Shown: in pieces, positions 23,833 through 36,949 of the stretch
How positions within the stretch are numbered: position 1 is the stretch's first letter
How the letters are laid out: the number at the start of each line of letters is the position of its first letter
Source: Vitellaria paradoxa
Lineage: Eukaryota; Streptophyta; Magnoliopsida; Ericales; Sapotaceae
Assembly (NCBI GenBank): GCA_019916065.1
Contig: CM034239.1
Span: forward strand, 36,790,419 to 36,854,418
DNA: 64,000 bases
Direction: 5' to 3'
The notes under the pieces: model-generated
Told to the model about the DNA's origin: nothing
Seen by the model: only the letters and a program-made list of their open reading frames with translations
Databases searched by the model: none
Position numbers and translations under genes: made by a program

Positions 23833-26229
23833 TAGAATAAACCCACCAGTGTATCTGAATGTATGTATTATTCTCCTCCCCATGAAGATTTGCTATGGTG
23901 GAATCACGAATCTGCTAACTTTAACATTACTTCATTTATTTACAATTTTTATATATTTTTTGATGGGTACTTTTAACATTAATTCATGCATGTTACTTTA
24001 CTGTGGAAGAAATAATTAGAAAGCTATGGTTTTGCAAAAATAACCCCTCTTTATTCTATAATGTTTTGCTTTAACTTAATATATATATATATATATATAT
24101 TTGTTCTAAGATCATCCTTAACTCAAACCCTACCACTCCATTAATCATCTCGAAAATGCTGGAAGTGGGGACACTAATTAGTTAAATCTATCTTAGAACA
24201 TCATTAAGTGTCCATAACATTTAATCAAGGTGTTTCTTGATTATTCATGTATTCTAATGAAGAATCTCCACTTACTTTGTTTCGCTTTTATGATAAGCAG
24301 GCTTTTGTGTATGTTTAGAGTGTTAAATTTGACTAAAATTCTTTAATTCTTTTTAATTTTTTTAAATTTTTGAACTTTCTTCACACTAAAAATCTTTACT
24401 TTTTTTTTCTCAATAACTTTCTCCAACTTTTACTAAATTTCGCTAACTTTATTCAATTTTTTCGCACACTTTTCGAAAAACACACTAAATATTCAACAAT
24501 CTAAAATTTACCTACTCTTCCCCCCCCCCCCCAAAACGTTGACAATCCAGGCAAGACAAGCACTTCATATGTATTCTTTCTACTCTGACTTGGAATTAAA
24601 GTTTAAGTGTTTATAATTATTAATTTATACTAATCTTTTACTTTTATTTTTCACCGGAGTGATTACATAGCATTGAAACCTCGTAATCTATGTAATCACT
24701 AGACTTACACAATAATACATAATTACATTAATAAGCACTCCTTGTCCAATATAAGATTTGAAGTCTAGATATGAAACTAGTTTTCATTATAATCATTCGT
24801 GGACTAATCCATATCTTTATAGTGTGGAGCACAAGGCAAAATTATATCTACTCATTAAGAGAAGTGGCAGTGGTGATGATAGTAATAGTAGTAGTATTAA
24901 TGGTAGTGTTATTGCAGTGTGTTATGCCCCATCAGTTTTGCAATTCACAGTGCATAATTTAAATGGGTTTATATGGTTAGTTGAACATGGTGTTGATTAT
25001 TAGAATTTTTCTCCACTAAGGGGTTGTTTGTAAATTTAATTTTTAGTAATTTTTGGTATGTTTTGTTAAAAATTGGTAGTTGAAATTTTTGGTATATTTG
25101 GTAAAATAAGTAACAATTTTTATTAATTTTTGGTAAATTTTAGTGCTTGGTAAAATTTTTTTGTACCTTTTGACAATTTTAGTAATTTTTGATAACTTTT
25201 TGTGTATTATGCTAAGATTTTAGTAACTCTGGACTTAAGTAAATTACTATAACTAAATAGAAAAGTAACAAAAATTAGTATTTTGTAAAACACCAAATAA
25301 ACAAAAATTAAAGTATCATTTGGTTTGTTTTTTTATTTTATGTTTTTGTTTTTATTTTTATTTTCTATTTTGAGCTCATTTTTATTTTGTACTTTTGAAA
25401 ATAAGGAAAATAATTCAAAATTCATTTAGTTACTTAGGGCTCATTTGGTTTGTTTTCTTATTTTTTGTTTTTTGTTTTTGTTTTTTATTTTCTGTTTTGA
25501 ATTTATTTTTATTTTACACTTTTGAAAACAAAGAAAAAACTCAAAACGCATTTGGTCACTTGTGTTTTCAAATTTTGTTTTAGAAAATAAAAAATAGACT
25601 TACAAATAAAATAAAAAATGACAAAAAGTCGTTTTGAACGTTTTTAATCCAAAATAAATAAAGCTTCAAAATAATGAAAATAAAGTATTTTTTGTTTCTT
25701 TATTTTGAGATTTTTAAAATATAAAATGAAAATAGAAAATAGAAAACAAAAAGATAAACTAAATGCCACCTTATGTTTTCAAAATTTATTTTCAAAATAG
25801 AAAATGAGTTTACACATAAAATAAAAAATAGTCAAGAGTCATTTTGAAAGTTTTTAACAAAAAAGAAAAAGAAAAATCTCAAAATAAGAAAAAATAGAGT
25901 AGTTTCTATTTCCTCGTTTTAAGATTTTTAACACATAAAATAAAAATAAAAATAAAAAATAAATTAAATACCACCTAATTAATTTTCGCGGAAAATGGTT
26001 TAACCAAACCATGCCTAAAAGCACACCACTGCCTGCCTTTAAAATCATCATATGCCATGGTAGAGTCATCATTCTTTCTACAAAAGAAGGTAAATAAAGT
26101 TGCACTGCTTTTGCTTAACATCTCTCAACCAATTGACTTGGAGGTTTTCATCCCCACAAATTGCCTTAGGTTTGTATTATGCATCGAATTACGACTTGTC
26201 GAGCTCATCCGCGATAAGTCAAAGCAATC

Positions 26230-26260
<31 letters not shown>

Positions 26261-27138
26261 ATTCTCTTTGCATCGTGCACAAGAACAAAATTTTCACATT
26301 TAATTTCCTTTTTATTTTTTTCTTAATTATATCAATCAAATATTATTGTTTTCATATTTGACGTTGCCTAAAAAAAAATTCTAAAATTGAAAATATTCCA
26401 TACCAAATAACCTGAAAACAAAAAAAGGATGTCCATGAAAAATTTGTCTGCATGTATAAGAGTTAGAGCTTGGTTGGATTAGGCTCTTTACTAGCTTATT
26501 TGAGTTTTTATTTTTGGTGGTGTTTGGGACACCGAACTCCATCAAAATTTATAAATTAAAATTATTAATTTTTTTTTAATTTTCTTCCATTAAATTTTAT
26601 CATACGTCACCTTACTTCGTCATAAAGTTTTTAATGGAGGAAACTATATTAAGAAGTACCAAGTATGTCTGTCGGAAGAAGACGAGTTATGTTGGGGTTA
26701 AAATTAAGAGAGAAGTGAAGTTATTTTTAGGAAGAGAATTATCTTTGAACATTGAACCGATGAATATACTTTTCATAGTTTAATATTTTCACAATTTAAT
26801 TGTTCAACTAGTTCTTTAAATAGCACATGAGATTTAATACGAGCATCCCTTGTGACCTCAAAAAATATATAATTACTATTAAGTTTTATTATTTATAAAA
26901 TTTATTATGTTATATGTTATATTTAGTAATATTATGCACAAAAAGATTTAATCGTGTAGTGAGCAAATGACTTTCTTTCACAAACTAAACTTGAGTTTTA
27001 ATTCTTATAAATTCTTTCTATGTTAAAAATTTTAAGTTAATCTTAATTTTTTAATAAGGCCAAATTACCTCATTTTGATTAATTTAATTTTTTTATAACG
27101 TTAAAATATAAAAGTATTTTGATGATTTCACGTTCAAA
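23833..27138. other. AT-rich spacer with MITE-like segments and microsatellites
   Basis: There is no supported gene. It includes (TA)n at 24,079-24,100 and 26,229-26,255, and a C run at 24,521-24,533. T-rich segments with the words TTTGGTTTGTTTTT and AAAACGCATTTGGTCACT (25,310-25,960) form two or three diverged copies of one unit. A TGTTTGG-type MITE remnant lies near 26,515-26,640. Confidence 0.5.
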
Positions 27139-27360
27139 CACTACTAGAGGTTGGGGAATTGGCGAATGGAAATCTCGGGCGACCGCTTGAAGCGGTCGCT
27201 ACAACAATATTAGCGACCGCTTATGGCGGTCGCTTAAACGGCTGTCGCTAATCCCGTGCGGCAAGGCATCGACGACGAAAAAATTCGCGCGACCGCTTTA
27301 AGCGGTCGCTAATATTGTTGTAGCGACCGTATTAGCGACCGCTTAAAGCGGTCGCTGATT
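27139..27360. repeat. CACTA left terminus and subterminal repeats
   Basis: After the CACTA end, copies of GCGACCGC and its complement GCGGTCGC alternate, often as short hairpins (GACCGCTTGAAGCGGTC). A 30-bp perfect inverted repeat links 27,193-27,222 (centre ACAACAATATTAGCGACCGC) with 27,300-27,329. In En/Spm such subterminal motifs bind the TnpA protein and are needed for transposition. The same motif fills the right end. Confidence 0.92.
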
Positions 27361-27499
27361 CTCTAATTATATTCGGCAGAAAGCCTCCCTCTTTTTCCTC
27401 TCCCTCCCTCCCTTTTTTTTCCTCCCTCCCCCGCGCTCTCAGTTCTCTCCCCCCTCGGCCGTCTTCTCTCCTCCGTCTGCCGTGCCGTGCCGTCGCCGG

Positions 27500-27546
<47 letters not shown>

Positions 27547-27560
27547 ACTCATATACATGC
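27361..27560 (+). promoter_or_regulatory. Putative CACTA promoter/leader, pyrimidine rich
   Basis: A CT-rich stretch (CCTCCCTCCC, CCGTGCCGTGCCGTCGCCGG) followed by a (CT)n run at about 27,502-27,547 directly adjoins the left subterminal repeats. In En/Spm the promoter lies in this position. The transcription start cannot be read from sequence. Confidence 0.4.
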
Positions 27561-27865
27561 ATTAATATTTTTTTTTGTTTATTGTAGTTTATTTTGAGGT
27601 TAAGGCAACACTACACCGTACCAGGTTTGTATTTTATTTTTAGTTTGAAATTTTTTTTCTTTTTTTTGTATTTTTCATGTTTATTGTTGGATAAATGTAA
27701 ATAATTTTTTTTTGTTTTTTGTGGTTGGGGGTTTGATGATTATCTATACATGCATGTATGTATTATTGTTTGTTTAATTTTTTTTATTTTAGTTACTCGT
27801 TAAATTGTTTATTTCATGTGCGTATTGTGTAATATTTTTATTTGTGTATGTTGCTGTTGTTTTTA

Positions 27866-28030
27866 ATTTTTTTTAATTTGCTGTTTTTTTTTTCTGTTTT
27901 TTTTTGTTTGCTGTTTTTTTTTTCTGTATTTTTTATTTGCTGTTTTTTTTTCTGTTTTTTTTTTGTTTGCTGTTTTTTTTTTGTTTGCTGTTTTTTTTTC
28001 TGTATTTTTTATTTGCTGTTTTTTTTAATA
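27866..28030. repeat. T-rich tandem repeat inside the CACTA leader region
   Basis: Around seven copies of a unit of the type TTTGTTTGCTG plus T(8-10) plus CTGT lie head to tail. The open frame across it is low complexity and not a gene. Confidence 0.8.
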
Positions 28031-28039
28031 TTATGTTTT

Positions 28040-31000
28040 TTAATTTTATTTTATAAAAATTGGTATGTTGGAAGAAAGAAAAAGAGATTTTAGAAGTAAA
28101 TTTTAGTTAGTGGAAAAAATTGTTGTGTTTTGTGCAGTGCGTAAAAAAAAATGTATAGAACTTTTTAATGGTTGCGTCGGCTTTGGTATGTGTTTGGATT
28201 GGGAAAAAGAATATTTAAAAATTTGACGTAAAAAAAATATGTGATGAGATTTAATCGAAAAAATTGATAATTTTTATAATTTGTGATAAAATTTAATAAA
28301 CTAAATACCCCAATTGTATTTGTTATTTGGGTGAAAAAAAATAGACGAAATGCAAAAACTGAAATTAAAATTAATTAAATTCGATCAAAATAATTTAGGC
28401 TGCGTTTAATTTACTAAAAATAAAAAAAATTTAAATTTTTGAAAATTTCTAAAACTCTTTAATACATTTTATCCATATCCTAACAAATTTTTATAAATTT
28501 CAATACTTTTTTTACAAATCTCAATAACTTTTTAATAAATTTCAACAAAATTGACATAAATCCGTGAGAACGAACCCCAAAAACTCATTCTAACAGTTTC
28601 TCTCTCTAATATTTTGACATAAAAGTCAAAATGTGACCACCAAAATGATTATTACTTTCTTTTTCTTTTAATTTTTTCATTAGATATTCAAAAGTAAATT
28701 ACTTTTTGTTCTTTTAAACATGAATTTAACGTGACGGGAAATATAGAGCCGTGTAACTTTTCATGCGAGAATGACAAAGTAATACTTTAGTTGGTAATTG
28801 ATTGTTTGGTATAAATTTATAAAAATTAAAAGAAGTTATTAAAATTGGAAAAAATTTAAAAAATGACAAAAGTTAATTTTTTTTTTGTATTTGTTAGTCT
28901 GCCATTTGCTCTCTAAAACGAATATCTAGCCCCCGTGGGCATAGTAACAAATTCTGGATAATAAAATTTTTTCGTATAGTTAACAATTCGTAATTTAAAA
29001 ACTATTCGATCGGTAGAATTTGAAAAAAATTAATACAAATTACAATTTATTATTTGAATTCATTACAAAATTCAAAAAATTTTGTAAATTAATTGGAAAA
29101 TAATAATTCATAAAAAGTGATAGATTTATATTTTAGAATCATAAAATAGCTAAAATGAAATTAGTTGAAATATTGAAGGGAAAAAATAAAAAATTTCCTA
29201 CTCTTGACTATTTACTTCTTTAAGCTTGATGCCAGTAATATATCATTTGATTTTAATTATCAAATTATTCATATAAAATTCATCTTGTGGTACTTGAAAA
29301 ATTTTTTTGGATACTTGGAAAATTATATGTGCTACTTGGAAAATTATGCATGTGACCTATTTTTTTGGAGCGTTAAACTTGGGCTTAAAAAATTATATTT
29401 AATGAATAAAAATAAAATAATATATATACAAATAGTATAATCAATTGAATTTTAAATTTTAGATTATATAGGAGTATTTAGTTTATTAAAAATATAAAAA
29501 ATTTTTATTAACTATTTTTAATATCTTTCAATTAAATTTAGTAAAAATGTTAAAAAAAATTTCAAAATTTTTTAGTAACTTTTAAGGAGTTATCAAATGT
29601 CAAAAAAAGTAAAAATTACTAAAAAATTTGTCTCCCACTATATATATATATATATATTCAACTCTACCTATCAACTTGACTATAACTAACTAATTCTTAA
29701 AACGACACTTAACAATAATAAACTTATAAAAAAAATTATCAAAAATAATTTTAGTTTAATAAAATCTTTGAATAAAATAATTCATTTTTAATGTGATGCA
29801 ACAAAAATAGATTAAGTAATGAAATTAATAAAATATTTATAATAGAAAAGAAAAACGAGAGTGAAAACAAATTTTAATTGTTCTTCACTATGAAATTAAC
29901 TTTGTAATTTTATAAAAACAAAAAATGACAAAGGGTAGAGAGAGTTTTGAAGCAATGCTAACATCTTCACTCAATATGGTCATTTTTATAAATAAATTGA
30001 TTAACGTACCTTACGGAAATTAAATTATATTATGATATTTATAATGTTAGATAATACTACTAAAAATATGAGAATTAATATATAGTTTAATGTAAAAATA
30101 ATATATAGTTTGAAAAAAGTATAAAAAGTTAGTAAAAGTTGATAGATTTTTTAATAAATTAAATACAATAAAGTTTGTAAACTTTTAAACATATTACTTT
30201 TTTTCATAAAAAGAATACTTTTAAATAAGAATCGATGCATAAGACAAAAAAAAATTAATATCTATTGTTTGATTTATGTTATAATGAGTAAATATTGAAT
30301 TGTTTATTGTTAATTTATTTAATTTGTATCGTATTATTTTATTTGTTGTATATTTGATCTTCGTATAATGTATTGAAGTGTTATTTTTGGAATAACAATA
30401 ATTAACTCCAATTAACTCTAATTAGAAGAAAACCCCTAATCTTGGCTGGGCCCAATCCAACATCTTGCTTGGGCCCAGTGTTATCCAATACGAATACGAT
30501 AAGAAAATTAGGTCAAATAATAATATTATAATATTGTTTCTAGGTAATTTACCGAATACTATAGTAATTAATTACACAAGCAGCAGTAGTTAATTAGTAA
30601 GAGTTAATTAGTTCAATTAGTAACTACAATAAAATCCCTAATCTTTCCTGGGCCCAATGCAACATCTAAATACTTTATTCTAAGTTAGAAAACAAACAGA
30701 CATTGAGAACCACTTTATTTTATTCATTTGCATATATTAGTGAAACTTAGACCCGTTTAAGAATCTCGTACGCCACCTGTTTGGTCATCCTTAGGTAACG
30801 GATTAGGTCATTGACCAGGTTCGTTGTCCTCTCGATGAACGTGCGGGGATTGATGTACGCGAGTCTTGAATTGTCCAGTATGGACAGTTTGGGAATGCAA
30901 TTATCCATCCTGTATTCAACAACTCATGTACTGTCCTGTGTTAGATGAAGTTTCGGTTGACGTCCTGTTGTTCTCCGGGTGCGTACACAGGGTACGACTA

Positions 31001-31150
31001 ATGTCGTCTGTGTATCGTGTACTTGGAGAACCACGCGGACATGCTGCCGAAATTTTATCTAATTAGGGGACAACGGCATTGAGTTGTTGAGTGCAAGTTG
31101 GATCGTGTATTCTCGAATGGGATAGGACCAACCACCCTGTAATGAGGAGG
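28040..31150. other. CACTA 5' region: AT-rich, then leader of the transposase gene
   Basis: No coding sequence is recognised up to about 30,700. It contains a MITE-like segment at 28,390-28,620 (GCTGCGTTTAATTTACT ... CCGTGAGAACGAACCCC) related to 41,400-41,730, and a (TA)n tract at 29,638-29,657. A ~50-bp direct repeat (core CCTGGGCCCAATGCAACATC and CTGGGCCCAATCCAACATC) occurs at about 30,431-30,480 and 30,632-30,680. From 30,750 on, the base composition changes to that of the transposase gene. This part is probably transcribed leader. Confidence 0.5.
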
Positions 31151-31243
31151 TAAAGTTTAAGACTAGGTGTTTTGCATATGGCACTACATTTTATAGTAAT
31201 GACATTTTTTTCCTCTTGGGACTCCACAGACACTCTCAGCGAG

Positions 31244-34200
31244 ATGGATAAGAGTTGGATTGATTTGCCGAATAGGATGTCCCCGGAGTATGTGGAGGGG
31301 ATTAATCAGTTTATTGCATTCACCAGTGGGTTTCCCAGTGGGTACATTAGTTGTCCTTGCAGGAAGTGTGCTAACCGGTATTACTATACACGGGAGGTTG
31401 TCAGAGAGCACCTGATCCGTAATGGGTTCCTGAAGCAGTATAAATTCTGGACTCTCCATGGGGAAGAGTATATCGCCTCTCGTCCGAAAGAAACCGTTGA
31501 GGTGGAGGCCGAGGTTGTAGAGGAAGCTGATCCAATGCTAGCGATGCTAGCTGATATCGCATGTGGATTGACACATGAAGACAACGGTGCCGGTATTAAT
31601 CTTACGGGTGGAACTACTCCCCGCTCGGGTGCAGATGATGAGTCATTGAGATATTTTGAAATACTCGATGATGCGCAGACAGAATTATATCCTGGATGTC
31701 AGGAGTTCAGTAAATTGTCATTCACCGTTGAGTTGTTACATTTGAAGGCGTTGAATCACTGGTCAGATACGTCATTTGACATGCTACTACAGTTACTCCG
31801 TAGGGTTTTACCAGCGGGAGCTAAGCTTGCAGAATCGTACTACCAGGCACGCAAGTTAACTGAGAATCTGGGATTCACATACGAAACTCTGGATGCATGT
31901 CCCAATAGTTGCATGTTGTTTCGGAATGAGAATGGCAACCTCGATTCGTGTACCGTGTGTGGTGTTTCGAGATGGAAAAATGTTGGTACTATCCAAACTC
32001 GGCAGAATCGTTTGGGTAGTTCAAATCGTGGTAAGCTTGTGGCTGCAAAGCAAGTGCGCTACTTTCCACTTAAGCCACGATTGAAGAGATTTTTCATGTC
32101 ATCTAAGATCTCTAAACTAATGACTTGGCATGCCGAGAACAGGGGGGATAATGGGAACTTATCCCATCCAACAAACTCTCCGGCGTGGAAGGATTTTGAT
32201 AGAAGACACCCTGATTTCGCTGTCGATTCGCGCAGTGTACGGCTTGGTTTGGCGGCTGATGGATTTAACCCATTTTCAGGCATGACTGGGGCAACTCACA
32301 GTACGTGGCCTATACTGCTACTTCCATATAATCTTCCACCTTGGCTGTGCATGAGGCAACCTTTTGTCATCCTATCGACATTGATTGACGGACCTAAGGG
32401 TCCCGGGGATAAAATAGATGTTTATATGCAACCATTGATTGAAGAGCTTAATGAATTATGGACTGATGGTGTGATGACATTTGACTCAACAAGAAATGAA
32501 ATGTTTAAACTACGGGCAGCATTACTATGGACAATTAACGACTTTCCGGCGTACGCCAACTTATCTGGTTGGAGCACGAAAGGAGAGTTCGCATGTCCTT
32601 GTTGCAATCAGAGCAAGAAGTCAACTTGGCTAAAGTATGGTAGAAAGTGGGCGTACATGGGTCATAGACGCTTCCTACCTCCGTTGCATAGGTTTAGGAA
32701 GGACAGAGTCTCGTTTGACGGCACTCGGGAGTTCGGTCCGGCACCACGAGCAATGACCGGGGTCGAATTGCTGGCCCAGATGGAGCGGGAGCAAATTCGA
32801 ACAGTATATGACTTTCAGGATCTGTTAGCCCCCCCGCTACCATCTATTTCTGGTCCAAATAGGAACCGAACCCATAATTGGAAGAAGAAAAGTATTTTCT
32901 ATGAGTTGCCCTACTGGAAAGACAACTTACTCAGGCACAACTTGGATGTCATGCACATTGAGAAGAATGTTTGCGATAATATATTGTGGACGATCCTTGG
33001 TGTTAAGGGGAAATCAAAGGATAATGCTAATGCTCGACGTGATTTGCAGGAGATGGGATTGAGAACTCTATTGCACTTGCAGCCGGGAGAGTCCAACAGG
33101 GCATACATGCCACCTGCACAGTACACCATGAGCAAGGAGGAGAAGGATGCGTTCTTATTAATTCTGAAAGACGTGAAGGTACCTGATGGATATTGCTCGA
33201 ATATTTCGAAGCGAGTCAACATGAGCGAACGGACGTTACAGGGTTTGAAAAGTCATGACAACCACGTCCTGCTTCAACAGTTGTTGCCTATAGCAGTAAG
33301 GACATGTTTGCCTAACAATGTTGTGCAGCCGTTGATCGAGCTCAGTAATTTCTTCAGGCAGTTGTGTTACAGAGTAATCCGTACAGAAGATTTAAAGGGT
33401 CTGCAGGACAGGATTGCTTTGACACTGTGTCATCTAGAGAAAATTTTTTCGCCGGCATTTTTTGATGTAATGGTTCACTTGACTATACACCTAACTGAAG
33501 AAGCCCGGCTTGGTGGCCCTGTCCAATTTAGGTGGATGTATCCGATCGAGCGATATATGAACACATTGAAGAGGTATGTGCGGAACAAAGCTCGACCCGA
33601 GGCATCCATAGCGAAAGGATATTTGATGGATGAGTGCATAAATTTTTGTGCGGCATATCTAAACGATGATGTCCAAACGACTTTTAGCAAGTCGGAGCGG
33701 ATAAATGAAGGCCCTATTGGGGAAGGCACGTCATTTGATCTCAACCATATCGAGTGGATCCAAGCTCATCGGTTCGTGCTCTTCAACACCCAATCAGTTG
33801 TGCCATTGACCCAGTAAGTCACGTTGTCGTAATAAAGAAAGTTAATTACATCATATTTGTAATAAAAATCGTGATTATTCTCAATCCTGTTTGATTTGCA
33901 TTGCAGGAGACACATAAACGAGCTGAAACAGAACATGCCTCGTGCAACAGACAATCAAATTCGAATGTCCCATTATCAATGTTTTCATGACTGGTTTAAG
34001 AACTACGTACGTGTTAAATATTTTCATATGTTTTTATATGATTTTCACATCACAATTAATTTGTGTTTAATTAACTCATGATAATTTACATTTCATAGGT
34101 ATACAATTTACGAAGTACTACGGATTCTATTTTGACCGATGAAATAAAACAGTTGGCTGATGGTCCTTACACGACAGCTCGACGTTTCACAGCTTGTGAC

Positions 34201-34707
34201 ATCAATGGGTTCCGATTTCGCATCAAGGAAGTAGATGATAGGCGAGCAACACAAAATAGTGGCATCGGTTGTCCATCTATTGACGGTGGTTACTATTATG
34301 GCCAACTGAATGACATTATTGAAATCGTTTACAATCGTGGTTTAAGATATTTATTATTCAAGTGTGTTTGGGCTGATCCAATTCGCGGGGTTAAAGCTGA
34401 TAAGTACCAATTTAAATTGGTCAATTTAAACAATTTGTTACATCGAGATGTACAAATAGAAGCTGAACCATACATACTGGCATCCATGGCAGAGCAAGTT
34501 TACTATGTTGGCGATCGAGCTGATCCCAACTGGCAAGTTGCAGTTAAAATGTCAAGGAGAGGGGTATACCAAATCGACTGCGATGAGCCTGATATTGATC
34601 CATTCGCCCAACAAGCTCTTGACCAAGATGCAATTGTCCAACGTGATGAAGATGTTAATTGGGTTAGGGACACGGTTGAAGGAGATACGGTTGATTTACA
34701 TACTTAA
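31244..34707 (+). CDS. CACTA transposase, TNP2/TnpD type
   Basis: Three exons (31244-33813, 33907-34006, 34099-34707) encode 1,092 residues; junctions are GT-AG with consistent phase. The start is the ATG of MDKSWIDLPNRMSPE, the usual first residues of the family; an ATG at 31172 would add 24 unrelated residues. Domains in order: transposase-associated domain (about 1-75) with cysteines in ISCPCRKC and HLIRNGF; a Cys pair region CPNSCMLF and SCTVCG (about 222-245); the TNP2 transposase core (VRYFPLKPRLKRFF at about 271, LLPYNLPPWLCM, LIDGPKGPG, LLWTINDFPAYANLSGW, LDVMHIEKNVCDNIL at about 567); DUF4218 (about 645-790, GPVQFRWMYPIERYM); and DUF4216 in exon 3 (GGYYYGQLNDIIEI, LFKCVWAD). It should cut the element ends in the nucleus. 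No stop or frameshift is present. Confidence 0.93.
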
Positions 34708-34811
34708 TACACGGTTGTGTACTTTTCTATCCGAACAAGGTAGAATTTAAATTTTTTTTTCCTTTATATTTGAAATTATAATAAGTTTAAATTGTGAACA
34801 GTTAGGTAGCC

Positions 34812-36519
34812 ATGTTCGGACGTTCTAGGAAGAGGACTGGTCCTAGGACGATGGCTGAGCGTCTGGGGCTATCCTGTGCCGGGAGTAGCTCAGCAGATGC
34901 TGTCCCACCTTCACCCCCTATGTCCACGCGACCTTCAGTGGCTGACACAGATGCAGGTAAAGTTCTTTAATTTCGGAATGTATCTTATCCAACAACAGTA
35001 GATATATTCTGTTGTTTTATCATGTAACAATTTGTTTGAAACAGATTCTCCCACTCCGAGCAGGCTTTCGAGGTCTGGCAGAGGGCCCTCGAAGGGATTG
35101 CCGCAGTGGAACTGTGGATCTCAGTGGATGACCGTTCAGTGGGATGACACGCCCCATCCGGTTGGGAAGGATGGACGGTCTTTGATTTCACAGCTCGGAC
35201 ATTTGGTCCGGAATCCGATCAGATTCCCATTGACCACCCTCGAGTGGGATCGTTTTCCAGATTCTACGTTCGAGGGTCTATGGACCGAAGTACAGGTATG
35301 AAAATTTTATTTATCTAATTGTACGTTGTTTATGTGCTGAAACTTGTAACAAATAATATTCTACAATTTGTCATTTTTAGGCCAATGTAGTTGATGTTCC
35401 TCCAGACTTCCGGGACGTTATGTTCGCTAAGTGTCGGAAGATGTGGAAGGATCATAAAAATAAGATTAAAGATAAATACTGGAAAGGTCATGAGAATGAC
35501 CCTGACATCCTCCAGCGGGTCCCACCGGGCGTTCTTCCCCACCAGTGGGCTGAGCTCGTCAGGTATTGGTCGAGTCCCGAGGCACAGGTGAGATGATTGC
35601 GATTTAATTATTTTTCCTTAAGTTTTGACGTTATCAAGCGTAAATTACAAAAAGTAATCGAAAATAACTTAAAATAGGCGGAGGCCCAAAGGAACTCGCG
35701 AAATCGAGGACTGCAGGGGCCGGGGCACAAGGAGGGGACTCGACACTTTTCTCAGGTTCGCCACGAGGTAAAAACGTGAGCTTATCACGCTAATAGCAAC
35801 TTCTTTATTTATCTTTTTTAATGATAGTAAATTATTAACATATAATTTACCTTTCAACAGAGGACAGAGGAGGGCCTGAGGACAGATCGGATGTCCATGT
35901 GGTTGGCGACTCGACGTACTGATTCGCCGGAGGTTCAGGCTATACAGGTAACAAATTTTAATATTTTGTCCAATCAACATATAATTTATAATTTAATTTT
36001 TTCTTTAAATAATATAGTTAGTTATCTTGTTTTTTCTATTTCGGCTTGTTTGCATTAGGCGCAGTTTAATGCACGTTTAGACGAGCTGTCGCCAGATGAG
36101 AGGGAGTCCGAAGAGAGGAGGGACGAGATATTTTTCTCCATTATCGGACGCGATGGTCATGGATACACGCTTACGCGGGGTGCAGGTATTCCACGCCGAT
36201 CCGTTGCACGAGCAGAATCATCTTCTCAGGCCAGACGTCGCGATCAAGATCTGCTGCAGACCTTTCGAGCTGAGATGGACGCGCGAGAGGCAGCTCTTCG
36301 GGCCGAGATGATGGCTGAGATGGAGCGGCGCCTCTCTCAGAGTCAGAGCCATCCACCTCCTCCTCCTCCTCAGGTTAAAAATTTTATTTCTCGTTACTAT
36401 TACTCATTAAAATTATATAAATTTATTTATTCATGTCTTCTTAATTATCACGTTATAATTTCATTATTATTTCATTGTAGGACCCGGATGATGGCGGATG
36501 GCCCTCCTGGACTGATTAG
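34812..36519 (+). CDS. CACTA accessory protein, TNP1 / Transposase_24 type
   Basis: Seven exons (34812-34956, 35045-35295, 35381-35587, 35678-35767, 35861-35947, 36059-36373, 36481-36519) encode 377 residues with all phases consistent; the junctions match GT-AG. The start is MFGRSRKRTGP and the end is GGWPSWTD-stop. The region KCRKMWKDHKNKIKDKYW (about 149-166) and VPPGVLPHQWAELVRYW fit the plant transposase Ptta/En/Spm family. A charged helix REAALRAEMMAEMERRL and a Pro run lie near the C-terminus (about 333-364). By analogy with TnpA it would bind the subterminal repeats and assist TNP2. Its ATG lies 104 bp after the TNP2 stop on the same strand, and an acceptor-like GTGAACAG at 34,800 suggests the two share a transcript. 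Confidence 0.85.
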
Positions 36520-36949
36520 GATCTATTTGTATATTTTTTGATCAGTACATTTATATATATATTTGTTTTTGTATTTTGAACATTTGTATATAATAAAATT
36601 TTATTTTAATTGTAATCTAATTTGATATTATGTTTGTATATATAATCATAATTAGGAGATACGTTTTTTGTTTTTTTACAAATTTTATGAAAAATTTCAT
36701 TAATTCTATGTGTAATTTAATAAATTAAATATAATATAAATATTTATAGATAAGTAATTAAATATAATAGTTGTTATAAATAATTAATAACTATTAAATA
36801 AATAATAATTATAAATAAAAAATAAATTATTATTAAATTATTTGATTTGTAAAACAAATTATTGAGATCTTATTATAGTATAAATTAAATTATAATTATT
36901 GAGATTTTTAAATAATTTAAATTTTTTTTAAAAAAAAATTTACTTACAA
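36520..36949. other. CACTA 3' AT-rich segment
   Basis: Very AT-rich, without a gene. It contains likely polyadenylation sequence (AATAAAATTTTATTTT at about 36,591) for the TNP1-like gene. Confidence 0.5.

Noticed and set aside
27842..28093. Phe-rich open frame
   Set aside because: Translation of a T-rich tandem repeat inside the CACTA leader; not protein-like.
31244..34707. Possibility that the TNP2 gene is a domesticated host gene
   Set aside because: It sits within intact CACTA termini with a target duplication, subterminal repeats and the partner gene, so a transposon origin is the simpler reading.
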